This document shows, in pieces, positions 1-9,712 of a DNA stretch of 50,531 nt. The position numbers and the translations under genes are program-made. This DNA comes from Halomonas halodenitrificans DSM 735 (GTDB lineage: Bacteria; Pseudomonadota; Gammaproteobacteria; Pseudomonadales; Halomonadaceae), in assembly GCF_000620045.1 (NCBI RefSeq), contig NZ_JHVH01000026.1, positions 1 through 50,531 on the forward strand, read 5' to 3'. Positions within the stretch are counted from its first letter, which is position 1. Each line of letters opens with the position of its first letter. The notes under the pieces were generated by a model, which was given only the letters and a program-made list of their open reading frames with translations, searched no databases and was not told the origin of the DNA.

Positions 1-296
1 CGCCAGGCCTCCACCTGCTCGGGGTAGAGCCCGCGCTCGCGGCAGTAGGCGCTGACTTCAGCCTCGTTCATCGGAGCTGTCTCCAGGACGATCTGGAACT
101 TCTCCTGGCTGGTCCACTGATCTGGCTGGGTAGAACGTGATGGCAAAACCTGTCCTCGTGCTCTGGCCTGTTTCCGCCAATTGTAGAGGGTTGTCGCGGT
201 GATGCCTTCCTGCTCGGCTAATTCCGGGATGGTCATGCTCATGGGCGGTGCCATCTTCTTGAGGATGGCTTCCTTACGCTCTGTGGGATAACGCAC
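1..296 (-). CDS. IS3-type transposase, N-terminal part (runs off the window)
   Basis: The frame starts with GTG at 296, preceded by a GAGAGGTG ribosome-binding site, and stays open to base 1, giving about 98 residues. The beginning (VRYPTERKEAILKKM) and the helix-turn-helix stretch TIPELAEQEGITATTLYNW are typical of the first protein of IS3-like elements, which binds the element ends. A second conserved stretch, AYCRERGLYPEQVEAW, fits the same family. The catalytic DDE part would lie to the left of the window. The gene reads away from the adhesin gene, and its upstream end lies against the broken 3' end of that gene. The exact IS group is not certain; the transposase nature is. Confidence 0.8.
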   Translation of the reverse strand, partial: MRYPTERKEAILKKMAPPMSMTIPELAEQEGITATTLYNWRKQARARGQVLPSRSTQPDQWTSQEKFQIVLETAPMNEAEVSAYCRERGLYPEQVEAW

Positions 297-330
297 GTTG
301 ATCACCTCTCAATCCGTTTGGGTGACAACT
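297..330. mobile_element. Probable end of the IS3-type element / junction with adhesin gene
   Basis: The transposase GTG start lies at 296 and adhesin-type codons are recognisable down to about 335. Read on the minus strand from 328, the sequence begins TGTCACCCAAACGG, and many insertion sequences begin with TG. The terminal adhesin residues (VVVTQTD) are then probably encoded by IS sequence. The partner end and the target duplication are outside the window, so the exact boundary is an inference. Confidence 0.5.
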
Positions 331-3300
331 ACGCTGGCAGATAGGGGGGTGCCACTTGCACCGCCCTGGACGTTCAGCGTGGTGTTCAGAGTGCGCTCGA
401 CGGCCTTACCTGAGCCATTGTCACCTTCAAAGGTGATAGGCTGCTGCACAGCCTGATTAGTAGCATGGAGCTGACTGCCGTTGATGGCGTCGGTGCTGGT
501 CTCGCTGACCTGGCCTGCGGCCACGTTATGAATCTGGCGCTCGCCCTCTTTACTGCCGACGCTGACGAAGCCGTTGCTCTCCGAGGCCAGGCCTGCATAA
601 TCACGGGTCTCGTCATTCAGGGTCGATTCCGTGGCGGCAGTGCCGATGTTGACTTCGTGCGTATCGGAATCATTGCCGAGAACCACACTGTTAACCTGGT
701 CGAGCGTGACATCGTTGCCCAGTACGAAGCTATTGTCCGCGTCGATATCGATGGTGTTGTCGTTGCCGAAGGCGTAAGCGCCGGTCGCGTTAACCTCATT
801 AGGGTCGCCGAATGCGCCGGAGTTGTCGCCGGTGACGATGCTGCCGGTACCAAAACTCAGCGAGTTCTCGCCGCTAGCCTTACTTCCGGTGCCAAATGCG
901 ATAGCGTTCTTAGCGGTCGTATCAGTTATAGCGCCCTTACCAAATGCTATGGCGTTTTCACCGTTTGCCTTCGCCATATTGCCCAGCGCGTAGGCATTAA
1001 GGCCATCGGTGCTGGCATTCGAACCAACGGCAAACGAATCTGCCTTTTCGGAACGCGCCGTATCGCCGATGGCGTAGCCGCTTTCGGCGGTGGAGCGGGC
1101 CTTGTTACCCACGGCATAAGCGCTGTCTTCATTGACGGTCGCCTTCGTGCCGATAGCGAAAGCGTCCTTGCCGCTTACGGATGTCGCCTGGTTCGCCCTG
1201 GCATCGGCGCCAATGGCATAGGCTCTGCTTGCCTTGGATTGCGCGCCGCTGCCGACGGCATAGGCATGTTTGGCAGAGGCTTCTGTCCTGTCCGCATCCT
1301 TCTTGCTGCCTAACGCGAACGCATTGGTTGCGGATGCACGTGCCTCGTTACCCTGGGCGTAGGCGCTATTGCCGCTGGACCGGGCCTGGGTACCCAGAGC
1401 ATAGGCGTTGGTCGCGCTGGTATTCGACTCGGTGCCGATGGCAGTGGAACTGGTTGCGCCCGCACTTACTTCCGCTTGGTCCCCAAAGGCATTGGCACTT
1501 GCGGCATTTTCTTTAACGACGGCAACGTTGCCAATGGCGTTGGCATTTTCGGCATCTGGATGCACTTTGGCTTTATAGCCAAACGCTTGGCCCTGCGCTG
1601 CTTCGCTTAGCGCAGACTCCCCAATAGCGGAGCCGTGCTCTAAGGTTACCCGGGCCTTGTAGCCAACGGCGATACCGCTATTTGCAGCGGTCTTACCCGC
1701 CTGGTTCTCGACCCTTGAGGCTTCACCAATGGCAATAGACTGATCAGCGTCAGCACGCGAGCCTACACCAATGGCAGCCGCACTCTGGCCCTTGCTATTG
1801 GATCGTTCGCCAATCGCTAAGCTATATTGCTCTTCTGCCTTGGCATCTCGGCCAATCGTCAGGCTCGAATCACCACTCGCCCCGTCCGTCGGGCCGATGG
1901 CAATAGCATCGACACCGCTGGCGCCGGTATTGTCATAGTTGGTATCGTCCTTTGACGTATTGACGCTGACAAAATGCGGCCCGGCTTCCTCGAGCTGCCT
2001 GACATTGACGGCATCAGTAGGGCTAGTGCCATCAGCGACCTTGTGGATTTGCGTATCGGCCAGGGTAATGTCGTCTTGACTGCTACCGTCATACACGACG
2101 GCATTGGAGCCGCTAGTCCCGCCACTACCGCCGCCAGGTGCACCATTTTCATTCAGGTAAGCGGATAGCGTGTTCTTGCCATCCCGGCTGAATGACAGGC
2201 TCCCATCGGAGTTCACGGTGACGTCATCACCGAAAACGCCCTGCACCTCATCGCCCAGTTGCTTCAGCTGACCGACGTTGGCCGCATCCGTGTCTAGCTC
2301 ACCGCCTGCGACATTGACAATCCGGCGAGTCGTGCCAGTGGGGCCTCCGCTGCCAATGGAAAGAATCGAGCTCGCCGTTTCACTGGTCAGATAGGCACCG
2401 GCTGAAGGTGCGTTAACAGTTTTATCAGCAACTGAACCACTTCCCAGGGCAATGAAGCCCGAACTGTTGGTCGAGGTCTCTTGCCCCAATGCCAGACTAT
2501 TTTCCCCGGATGCCACTGCATTGGCACCCAAAGCCAGGGCACCGCTATCGGACGCATTGGCTTTTCTGCCTATGGAAACGGTGTCATCGGTCGAAAGTGA
2601 ACTGCCATTTTTAGCACTACTGCCGCCTGCCTGCTGGCCGAGAGCAATATTGTAGTTGCCGCCCCGCTCGAGGCCGGCCTGGTTGCCGATGGCGACGTTT
2701 TCGTCACTGTCATCGGCACGGTCCTTGCCGGCGTTGGCACCGATGGCCACATTACGACCACCGGCAAACACGCCTGAGCCGGCATTGCGCCCGATGTAGA
2801 CGTTGCTGATATCGGCGGAGGGAAGCCCATAAGAGCCTGCACCAGCACCATCGCCCATGGCCACATCATGGTCCATCTGCGCCTGAGCGCCGTTGCCGAT
2901 GGCCACTGCACTCTTGCCGCTGGGGTCAAGGGTCTGGCCGGGCGTTGTCGGATCTGGAATGGAGTCGTGCCCCGCCTGGCTGTTGTTACCGATGGCTACT
3001 CCGTTGCTGCCGGCACCGATCACCTTGGCATTATTGCCGCCGGCGAAGCTGTTTGACCCGGCCGCCGTGGCGCCGGGGCCAATGCCGACGGCGCTGCCGG
3101 CGGCCGTCGCTTTGTGGCCGATACCGACTGCATCATCTGCCGCAGTGGTTCTGTCGCCAAGGGCAACGCTGGAGTCGCCGGCTGCTACGGTACCCACACC
3201 CAGCGATAGACTGTTATCACCCGAAGCAAGGTTGGTGCCGGCCTTCAATGCAGCAATGAACTGATTTACGCCGGCTTCATCAACCGGCACCCCGGCGATT

Positions 3301-4949
3301 TCAGTGATCTGGTTTGAACCAGCAGGGCTATAGGTTCCGTCGGGGCTGAGCGGTACGCCGGTTGCCGTCACTGGAACGCCGTTGATCGATGTCAGATTGG
3401 TGTCATCATCGACCAAATCCAACGCCGTGATAGGATCACCGTTCGCGCCAATCGAGATGGCGTTTTCTCCCAGAGCCAGGGTTTGTTTGCCGACGGCAAT
3501 CGAGTTTTCAGCCCTCGCCTGCGCTTGATTGCCTATGGCCGTTCCAGATTCCAAGGCCGCATTAGCTTGGTACCCCATTGCCAGGCTGTTACCCGCCCCG
3601 GCGCTGGCCTGGTTACCCAAGGCAATGCCATTGTCTGCCGTACCACTAGTCATGGCACCAAGCCCGGCAGCAAAGCTGTTGTTGCCGTCGGCAATTGACG
3701 TCGGCCCGATGGCGACCGAGTCAGTGCCGTTGGCTTGGGAGTCATTCTTGGTAGAGTTGGCGTGGAAATACTTGATGCCATCGCCGCCTTCGGTCAAATC
3801 CCACAGCTGGCCGGTGGCGACGGCTTCATTACCGTTTTCTACAACATTACCATCGGCAACATTGGTGACCGCGTTGCCGCCCATATCGACCGTCTGGCCG
3901 TTAGCCACGCTCAGGCCGCCGTTGGCTTTCAGCTCGCCACCAACGGTTAAGTCACCCGTGGTCTTTACCGTGGTGAACTCCGGATTCGCCGATGTGGCTA
4001 TGGAAATCGCCTTACCGTTGCGGCTAATCTCGATGTTATTGCCGCTAGTGAAGACGACGGTATCACCAGGAGCAATCGTTTCTTTGTCGCCTCCGTTCGC
4101 CTGAACTTTCCAGCCCTGGCTGGCCGTGGCCTGGACGTCGTCCAGCTGGCTCTTGTTAACTGCATCAGAATCACCGGTGCCGTCAGCAACATTGGTGACC
4201 TTGTTGCCGCCCATATCCACCGACTGGTTGCCAGCCACGATCAGGCCGCCATCGGCATTTAAATTACCACCAACCGTTGCGTCACCGGTGGTCGTTACCG
4301 TGGTGAACTCCGGATTCGGTGAGGTAGCAACTTTAATGGTGTTGCCGTCACGGGAAATCTGGATATTGCTGTCACCGTCTGCAAAGGTGAGCGTCTCGCC
4401 CGGCCCGATCTTCTTCTCATTGCCACTGTTGGCCTTGACATTCCAGCCCTGGTTTGCCGTAGTCTGGACGCTATCCAATTGGCTCTTGTTAACTGCATCA
4501 TTGGGTGCCGAGCCAGCAGCCAAGCCCGTTATCTGCTTGCTACTCATGTCCAGGCCACCGTTCAATGTCGCCTGACCCGTCACCTGTAGCGCACCAAGGA
4601 GGGCTGTATTGGTTACCTCGAGGTCGTTAAATAAAACATCATCCTTGGTAGCAACAGTATAGACCGCTTGACCGGTACCCCCGGTACCCTCAGAGACGTT
4701 TATATTCTTGCCTGCCTTCACCTCGCTATCGGCGGAAGCCAGCATGGCCGGCGTGATCACCGCACCGGCCGCCAACCCTATCGCGACGACAAGGGGGCAA
4801 AGCACACCCGCAGGCGAAGCCTTTACGGCGGCCGTCGGCGCCACCTGGAGCCGCTGTCCGCTAGACTTACCCTTGGATTGGGCTGCCTCGGAGGCAACCA
4901 CCAGACGTCCAAGGGTGCTGTTCCAGATAATTCTAAAGACCTTGTTCAT
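309..4949 (-). pseudogene. Trimeric autotransporter adhesin (YadA/Hia type), C-terminal anchor lost
   Basis: The frame encodes about 1546 residues from ATG 4949, which has AGGTGG six bases upstream; a GTG two codons earlier is less likely. It opens with an extended signal peptide region (MNKVFRIIWNSTLGRLVVASE) and a hydrophobic core near residues 50-72. Modules of about 110 residues and YadA-head repeats (GENAIAFG, SIAVG, AYALG types) follow. Neck motifs ending VNKSQL, VATGQL, VGQL, VRQL or NGSQL occur near residues 140, 255, 365, 880, 990 and 1485. Family members end in a membrane-anchor beta-barrel of about 70-90 residues that exports the passenger; here the frame stops at TGA 309 right after a stalk-type stretch. 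An IS-type transposase gene begins at the same place. The trimer therefore probably cannot be displayed, unless a different 3' end is supplied. The intact reading frame suggests a recent break. Confidence 0.87.
3830..4510 (-). repeat. Two tandem ~110-residue adhesin modules
   Basis: Two successive stretches of the adhesin share the same order of blocks: a neck ending DAVNKSQLD, then QGW, then an ISR-centred strand (ISRDG / ISRNG), then NPEFTTV, then TTGD, then VDMGGN and the next V-T-N-V-A-D-G neck. The second copy differs by many substitutions, so this is an old duplication. Such modules make up stalk and head of the trimer and are prone to copy-number change. Confidence 0.7.
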
Positions 4950-5322
4950 GTCCACCTGCGAAGTGTCGTTCTGGTTGTCTCAAGCAGCCCTGCCTTGTAC
5001 GGAGATACTCATTCTCTTTATCGAGTAGATAATGCGCCTAGGGGCCGTAAGCGGTAGTCCTGACCGGACAGACCGCCAACAGCCTGGGCTCTCTATTTTT
5101 TGAGTATTTCTCGCCGGTCTCGCGCTCTGAAAGGAGCGACAGACGGATACAGCGCTACGCTGTCAGGGAGACTAAAATTTAAAACGAACGACTGCTTTTT
5201 CCAGAGGGGAGAAAGTTTGCCTAAAGGGAAGAAACTTTCGTAGACGCATGAATTCAGGAGATAAAAAATGGCAGGTCAGGCGGATGGAGCGCCGAAACCC
5301 GCCAGGGGTAGGGGCTGGAGCA
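4950..5322. promoter_or_regulatory. Intergenic region upstream of the adhesin gene
   Basis: This 373-bp region must hold the adhesin promoter, read leftwards, and the end of the sensor-kinase transcript. Visible structures are a hairpin with perfect 8-bp arms (GAAAGTTT 5211-5218, AAACTTTC 5232-5239) and a short inverted repeat acagc/gctgt near 5151-5162. No convincing -35/-10 pair could be assigned. A small reading frame on the other strand (5268-5339) is listed separately. Confidence 0.4.
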
Positions 5323-5339
5323 CTATACTAAAGCACTAA
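5268..5339 (+). CDS. Possible 23-residue small protein
   Basis: ATG 5268 is preceded by AGGAG with a 7-base A-rich spacer, an almost ideal initiation site. The frame reads MAGQADGAPKPARGRGW and ends with TAA 5337-5339, overlapping the 3' end of the sensor-kinase gene on the opposite strand. The product would be short, basic and without a membrane segment. Support is limited to the ribosome-binding site; it may be chance. Nothing is recognised in the peptide. Confidence 0.25.
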   Translation: MAGQADGAPKPARGRGWSTILKH

Positions 5340-8031
5340 TTGCTTTCCTTATATCGGAAAAGTTCCCTCGTTCTGCTTGACTACGGAGCCGGTCGGCAAG
5401 TTCCTTTTGACCCGGGTCGGCAGAAGCCAGGGCGTCACACCAGTCCATGATGTCGCTGACCGCGCCAAGCTCCAGAAACGTTTCCAGCTCTTTCAAGTCA
5501 GGGGGCTCGTTCGTTGCCTCACTGGCCTCGCCCCCCGAAACGCTCTGGCCGGCGGCCGCCTCGAGGCCACAGAGACGCGCCACTTCCCGACGAAACTCGA
5601 GGAAGTCGATGGGTTTTGACAGGTATGAAGAATATTCCAGGAGGGAATCCTGGTGTCTTCTGCTTTGAAGCACGCTCCAGGTAGCAGAAACCAGCATCAC
5701 GGGCACCGTGGCATCTCGTGTCCTGGCAGCCCGTAGAACATCATCACCAGAAACACCCTGGAGCCGATAGTCCGTCACGATGATATCTGGTGATTCGAGT
5801 GAATCATTGAGAGCCGATATTGCCTCATGACCATCTTGAAAACCTTTAACGACAAAGCCCATCGCATCCATGCCTCGACACAAAAGATCGAGAATCGGCC
5901 TGGAGTCCTCCACTATCCATGCGCTCAAGTTATCGACATGATACTTTGGCATCAGGCAGTCAGGCGTGGCGGCACTAGCTTTAATCAAGCCCGCCTCGTC
6001 ACCGATTTCAACGGGAATCAATATGCTGACCTCAGTGCCCACTCCCTGTTCGCTATTAAGAGTAATGCTTCCCCCCATCGTTGCTACCAGATCTTTTACA
6101 ATAGCAAGCCCGAGCCCAACCCCCGAACCCTGCTGCGAATCACGGGAAAAAGGCTGGAAGACACGCTCCTGTAGCTCTTTAGATATTCCTCGGCCAGTAT
6201 CCTTGACCGTCATTTCAAGACCGACACGACCACTGCCATCACTCAATTCACAACAGCTGACACTTAAGTAAACCTCACCCGAGAAAGTGTGCTTTGCTGA
6301 ATTATCTATCAGATTGATGGCAACCTGGCGAAGAGAAATCTCATCGCAGATAACAACCGGAAACTCATTCACTGAAACATTCATGGAAAAATGGTTATCA
6401 TTTTTCCTGACGAGGACATCCGCCTCCTGAGAGATAAAATAAAAAAGCTCTTCAAGATGCACATTGGCATCTCTCCACTCATGAGAGGCAACGCCTCTTG
6501 AATAGCCAATCAATCGGTTGATCAAGTTACTCATGTGCCCTGAGCTTGAATAGATGATTCGACCAAACATCCCGACCTGACCATCCTCTGCACTAAGCAA
6601 CTGCGCATAGCCACTGATTGATGTAAGCGGAGACTTCAAGTCATGTGACACACGTCCAAGAAAAAGATTTTTCTCCTCATTCGCATTCTTGGCGTCATCG
6701 AGGGCCACACTTAGCTCATACGTTCGCTGCCCCACCAGCTTCTCCAGATCTTCACGCTTTTCCCGCTCGGCTCTTCGTAGCTTCTTCTCAAGATTTTTTT
6801 CCTGAGAGCGCTTTTGCTGAGAATAAAAAACCAGAAGACAAAGAATCATAAGTACAGCAGAATAAATCCTGTATTCTTCAAAAGCTCCCGTATAGCAAAA
6901 ATTAGTTACATAACCAACGAAAAAGAAATTTGACGTCAGCCACCAAAGAGAAAGAACTCCCAGAAGAGTATAATGCCAATGGCGATCTACTCGAAGCGCG
7001 GCAGGAATCATGAATAACCAGGCGATGGAAAAAGAAAACTCAATAAATATTCCCATATTGCGCATAATGATGCCATCAAGTAAAAACGTCATGACACCAA
7101 AAAACAAGGCAACTACAATAGAAAAAACCGAAACCCTAAAACAAAGATCCTTAAGCCTCAACAAGAAGACAGATGAAATCAGAAAAAGCGACTCCGTAAA
7201 AATCCATAAAAATGCACGAACATTAAGCGAGTAGTCAGAAAGCCAGCTCAATAAAACCTGACTAACATATCCTTCTTTTTCCGATTCAAAAACAAAAGCC
7301 ACTAATAACCAAAACCCAAGAAGAGCATAGCGAATATCAAACTTCAGCAAAAGAACAGCAAAAAGCGTGAGTATCGAAACAAGCAAAAGAGAGTGAAACT
7401 GACGACTCTCTACTTCTTCCACCGAAAACTCGACAGGGTCCCAGCTGGTGATATTCAAGTACGGACGGGTATCCGAGTAAACTCGCATCACCATCAGCAG
7501 GCTTTCATCAGGCTGTACTTCCACAGGCAGAATCAGCCGGTTTCTTTTAACCTCCCGATCTTCCAAGGGCACCTGCAACCCTGTTTCCATCTTTCTCTTT
7601 ACCTCACCACTTTCAGGGTCCAGAAGCCAGGCATCAACCTTATCAAGCCGCCAGGGAGACAGTTCAAACCAACGTTTAATGTACTTGTCGCTAGAATTTT
7701 CAAGCTCCGCCTTAAGCCATAGCGTGGAGTATTGTCGCGGCCTTTCCAGAATATCTTCACGCTGACCGACCTTCTTCCAGCCATCGCTTCTCAGCGCCTG
7801 ACCAAGAGATAGACCACTCTCCCCTTCAGAGTTGAAACCCAGCATACCTAGAGCAACATTATCGTCTGAAAAAACAGCAGACATATCGATAACTGCATCA
7901 ACATTATCGACCCCCACCATTTTCTCAAGGGGCTCTGCTTTTACTGCCCCTGCGACCAAAATAAAAAGAACAAAAAAGATCAAAAAACACAATCTTGAGA
8001 AAACAGTAGCGACAACATAAAATTTGCGCAC
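5323..8031 (-). CDS. 7TM-DISM hybrid sensor histidine kinase
   Basis: The product is a 902-residue inner-membrane sensor. Residues 1-32 are a signal peptide, about 75-200 resemble the 7TMR-DISM extracellular ligand-binding domain (STLWLKAELEN, ELSPWRLDKVDAWLLD), and about 212-405 form seven membrane helices. A charged coiled coil (408-450) leads to HisKA with His463 in GRVSHDLKSPL. The ATPase domain has LIDNSAKHT (575-582), DTGRG (611-615) and GVGLGLAIV (637-645). A receiver domain follows with Asp754 in VTDYRL and Lys806, then a tail of about 60 residues. The start is GTG 8031, one base after the stop of the response-regulator gene, so the two are coupled. The DNA is visibly AT-richer than the housekeeping genes to the right, suggesting transfer. 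Position beside the adhesin suggests, but does not prove, control of it. Confidence 0.9.
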   Translation of the reverse strand: MRKFYVVATVFSRLCFLIFFVLFILVAGAVKAEPLEKMVGVDNVDAVIDMSAVFSDDNVALGMLGFNSEGESGLSLGQALRSDGWKKVGQREDILERPRQYSTLWLKAELENSSDKYIKRWFELSPWRLDKVDAWLLDPESGEVKRKMETGLQVPLEDREVKRNRLILPVEVQPDESLLMVMRVYSDTRPYLNITSWDPVEFSVEEVESRQFHSLLLVSILTLFAVLLLKFDIRYALLGFWLLVAFVFESEKEGYVSQVLLSWLSDYSLNVRAFLWIFTESLFLISSVFLLRLKDLCFRVSVFSIVVALFFGVMTFLLDGIIMRNMGIFIEFSFSIAWLFMIPAALRVDRHWHYTLLGVLSLWWLTSNFFFVGYVTNFCYTGAFEEYRIYSAVLMILCLLVFYSQQKRSQEKNLEKKLRRAEREKREDLEKLVGQRTYELSVALDDAKNANEEKNLFLGRVSHDLKSPLTSISGYAQLLSAEDGQVGMFGRIIYSSSGHMSNLINRLIGYSRGVASHEWRDANVHLEELFYFISQEADVLVRKNDNHFSMNVSVNEFPVVICDEISLRQVAINLIDNSAKHTFSGEVYLSVSCCELSDGSGRVGLEMTVKDTGRGISKELQERVFQPFSRDSQQGSGVGLGLAIVKDLVATMGGSITLNSEQGVGTEVSILIPVEIGDEAGLIKASAATPDCLMPKYHVDNLSAWIVEDSRPILDLLCRGMDAMGFVVKGFQDGHEAISALNDSLESPDIIVTDYRLQGVSGDDVLRAARTRDATVPVMLVSATWSVLQSRRHQDSLLEYSSYLSKPIDFLEFRREVARLCGLEAAAGQSVSGGEASEATNEPPDLKELETFLELGAVSDIMDWCDALASADPGQKELADRLRSQAERGNFSDIRKAISALV

Positions 8032-8032
8032 T

Positions 8033-8815
8033 TTAGTTTAGCCTTTCCAGCTTTCTAAATCTGGATGGCGGAGTCTCAAAGCGCTCCTTGAATGCTGTAG
8101 AAAAAGTTCCTACCGTGCTGAACCCGACTGCCTGGGCCACATCAGTAACTGGCATGCCAGTCGAAACCAGTAGCTTTCTCGCCTCTTTCATTCTTTCTTC
8201 CCGCAGGTACTCATAAACAGTCAACCCAACGAATGCTTTGAATGAAATATTTAACTGCTTGGCGTTAGTCCCAACCAGTCGAGCAAGCTCATCGAGCCCA
8301 GGTGCCTTATCGAGCGATTTCAAGAGCTCTATCTGGGCACTGTAAAAAAGTATTTCATCAAGCTGGCTATGAGAAAAACCTTGCTCTGACTCGCCTTCTT
8401 CAAGGCGACCCTCTTCGCAGGATGGCTTTGTCCCACTATATTTTAAATGTATAGAAAGACGCATCTTGACTTCATCGAAATTGAAGGGCTTTGCGATGTA
8501 GTCAACAGCACCGGCCATTAGCCCCTTCACTTTTTCGCTCGGCGAAGAATAACCCGAAAGAAACAAGATGGGAATGGCTTTAGTCTTGCTATCCCGAGAG
8601 AGCAACTTACAGGAATCCAAACCGTTGCAGTTTGGCATCTCAAAGTCCATCAATATTGCATCAGGAATGATCATTCTTGCTTTATGAAGACCATCAAGGC
8701 CATCATGAGCATGATAGATTCGACATCCCAGATGACGCAGAAACGTCGAAATCAGCTGGCGCTCCGCCTCTATGTCATCAACTACCAGTACTTTTTTACC
8801 TCTTAATTTATCCAT
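8033..8815 (-). CDS. Response regulator with REC and AraC-type DNA-binding domain
   Basis: The product has 260 residues. Residues 7-125 are a receiver domain with acidic Asp13-Asp14, phospho-acceptor Asp57 in ILMDFEMP, Ser87 and Lys109 in AKPF. The C-terminal ~100 residues are an AraC/XylS double helix-turn-helix, with the second helix pair (DVAQAVGFSTVGTFSTAF) followed by PSRFRKL. It is the first gene of a two-gene unit with the downstream hybrid kinase, its likely phosphodonor. ATG 8815 has AAGGGT upstream. REC-AraC regulators usually activate a few nearby promoters; the adhesin gene is the obvious candidate. Base composition is AT-rich, like the kinase gene. Confidence 0.9.
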   Translation of the reverse strand: MDKLRGKKVLVVDDIEAERQLISTFLRHLGCRIYHAHDGLDGLHKARMIIPDAILMDFEMPNCNGLDSCKLLSRDSKTKAIPILFLSGYSSPSEKVKGLMAGAVDYIAKPFNFDEVKMRLSIHLKYSGTKPSCEEGRLEEGESEQGFSHSQLDEILFYSAQIELLKSLDKAPGLDELARLVGTNAKQLNISFKAFVGLTVYEYLREERMKEARKLLVSTGMPVTDVAQAVGFSTVGTFSTAFKERFETPPSRFRKLERLN

Positions 8816-9048
8816 ACCCTTATTGCTCAGCCCCTGGCATCCATATTGGCAAGGTCTGCTCGCAGCAACCTCATCGCATAGGCCCCTGTGCGAGCATGTA
8901 ATGGGAATGTTACTGCCCTGTTCTACCTACGATTCTGTCACGTGACGGACCATCAGGCTAGTGACTCAGGGCCGCACTTCCACGATGGTCGCGTAAGAGC
9001 GTTGCTCAGCGACACCCTGGTGATGAATGGCGTTACCACCGTCATGGT
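8816..9048. other. Boundary region between AT-richer accessory DNA and GC-rich core
   Basis: The 233 bp hold the promoter region of the regulator/kinase pair (read leftwards) and the 3' flank of thiQ. Base composition changes here from AT-rich to GC-rich. No tRNA, att-like repeat or clear terminator was found. Confidence 0.4.
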
Positions 9049-9711
9049 CTAGACCAGCACCGGAACATCGACCAGCCGCCCCGCCTCAAGCCGGCAGCGC
9101 CTGTCGGCCAGGGCTTCGATATCATCGCGATCGTGGCTGACCAGGACCACCGCGGCTCCAGCCGCCTGCTGACGGTTCACCAGCGTCCACAGGCCTTCCC
9201 GTGTGCCTTCGTCCAGGCCGGTAAAGGGCTCGTCGAGCAGCAGGACCGGCGAGCCACGCAGCAAGGCGCGCAGCAGCGCTACCCGCTGACGCTGGCCACC
9301 GGAAAGCTCACTGGGCAGGCGCGCTTCGAGGCCGGCCAGGCCCACCTCGGCGAGCCCTGCGGTGATGCGCCGGCGCTGGTCGCCGCTCAGCTTCAGGTTC
9401 GGGGCCAACCCCATTCCCAGGTTGGCCCACACCGGGAGATGGTCGAAGAGATTGTGCTCCTGGAAGACGGTGGTCATGCCCCGCTCCCAGGGCGGGCACT
9501 CCAGCAGACTCTCTCCCTGCCAGGCCAGGCGCCCCCCTTCCGGTTCGAGGAAACCGGCCAGCAGCCCCAGCAATGTGCTCTTGCCACATCCTGAGGGACC
9601 CTCCACCGCCAGGCACTCCCCCGGGTCCAGCCGAAACGTGAAGGAGAAGGCCGGCGTCTCGCCGGGGTCGACGCGGTCATAGTGGAAGGTCAGGTCGCGG
9701 CAATCGAGCAT
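9049..9711 (-). CDS. thiQ: Thiamine ABC transporter, ATP-binding protein
   Basis: This 220-residue ATPase has Walker A GPSGCGKST (38-46), Q-loop FQEHNLF (83-89), signature LSGGQRQR (136-143), Walker B VLLLDE (156-161) and switch His193 in VSHD. It energises uptake of thiamine and its phosphates through the ThiP permease. It is the last gene of thiB-thiP-thiQ, beginning one base after the thiP stop. The short, single-domain form without the C-terminal regulatory domain of sugar or iron importers matches ThiQ. Assignment rests mainly on the operon. Confidence 0.88.
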   Translation of the reverse strand: MLDCRDLTFHYDRVDPGETPAFSFTFRLDPGECLAVEGPSGCGKSTLLGLLAGFLEPEGGRLAWQGESLLECPPWERGMTTVFQEHNLFDHLPVWANLGMGLAPNLKLSGDQRRRITAGLAEVGLAGLEARLPSELSGGQRQRVALLRALLRGSPVLLLDEPFTGLDEGTREGLWTLVNRQQAAGAAVVLVSHDRDDIEALADRRCRLEAGRLVDVPVLV

Positions 9712-9712
9712 T

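Noticed and set aside
465..1313. 282-residue plus-strand frame inside the adhesin
   Set aside because: Repetitive shadow of the adhesin head repeats.
8816..9048. Fragment of a gene encoding a tail ending ...RSYATIVEVRP
   Set aside because: About 28 codons on the minus strand look protein-like, but no start, family or homologous neighbour could be named.
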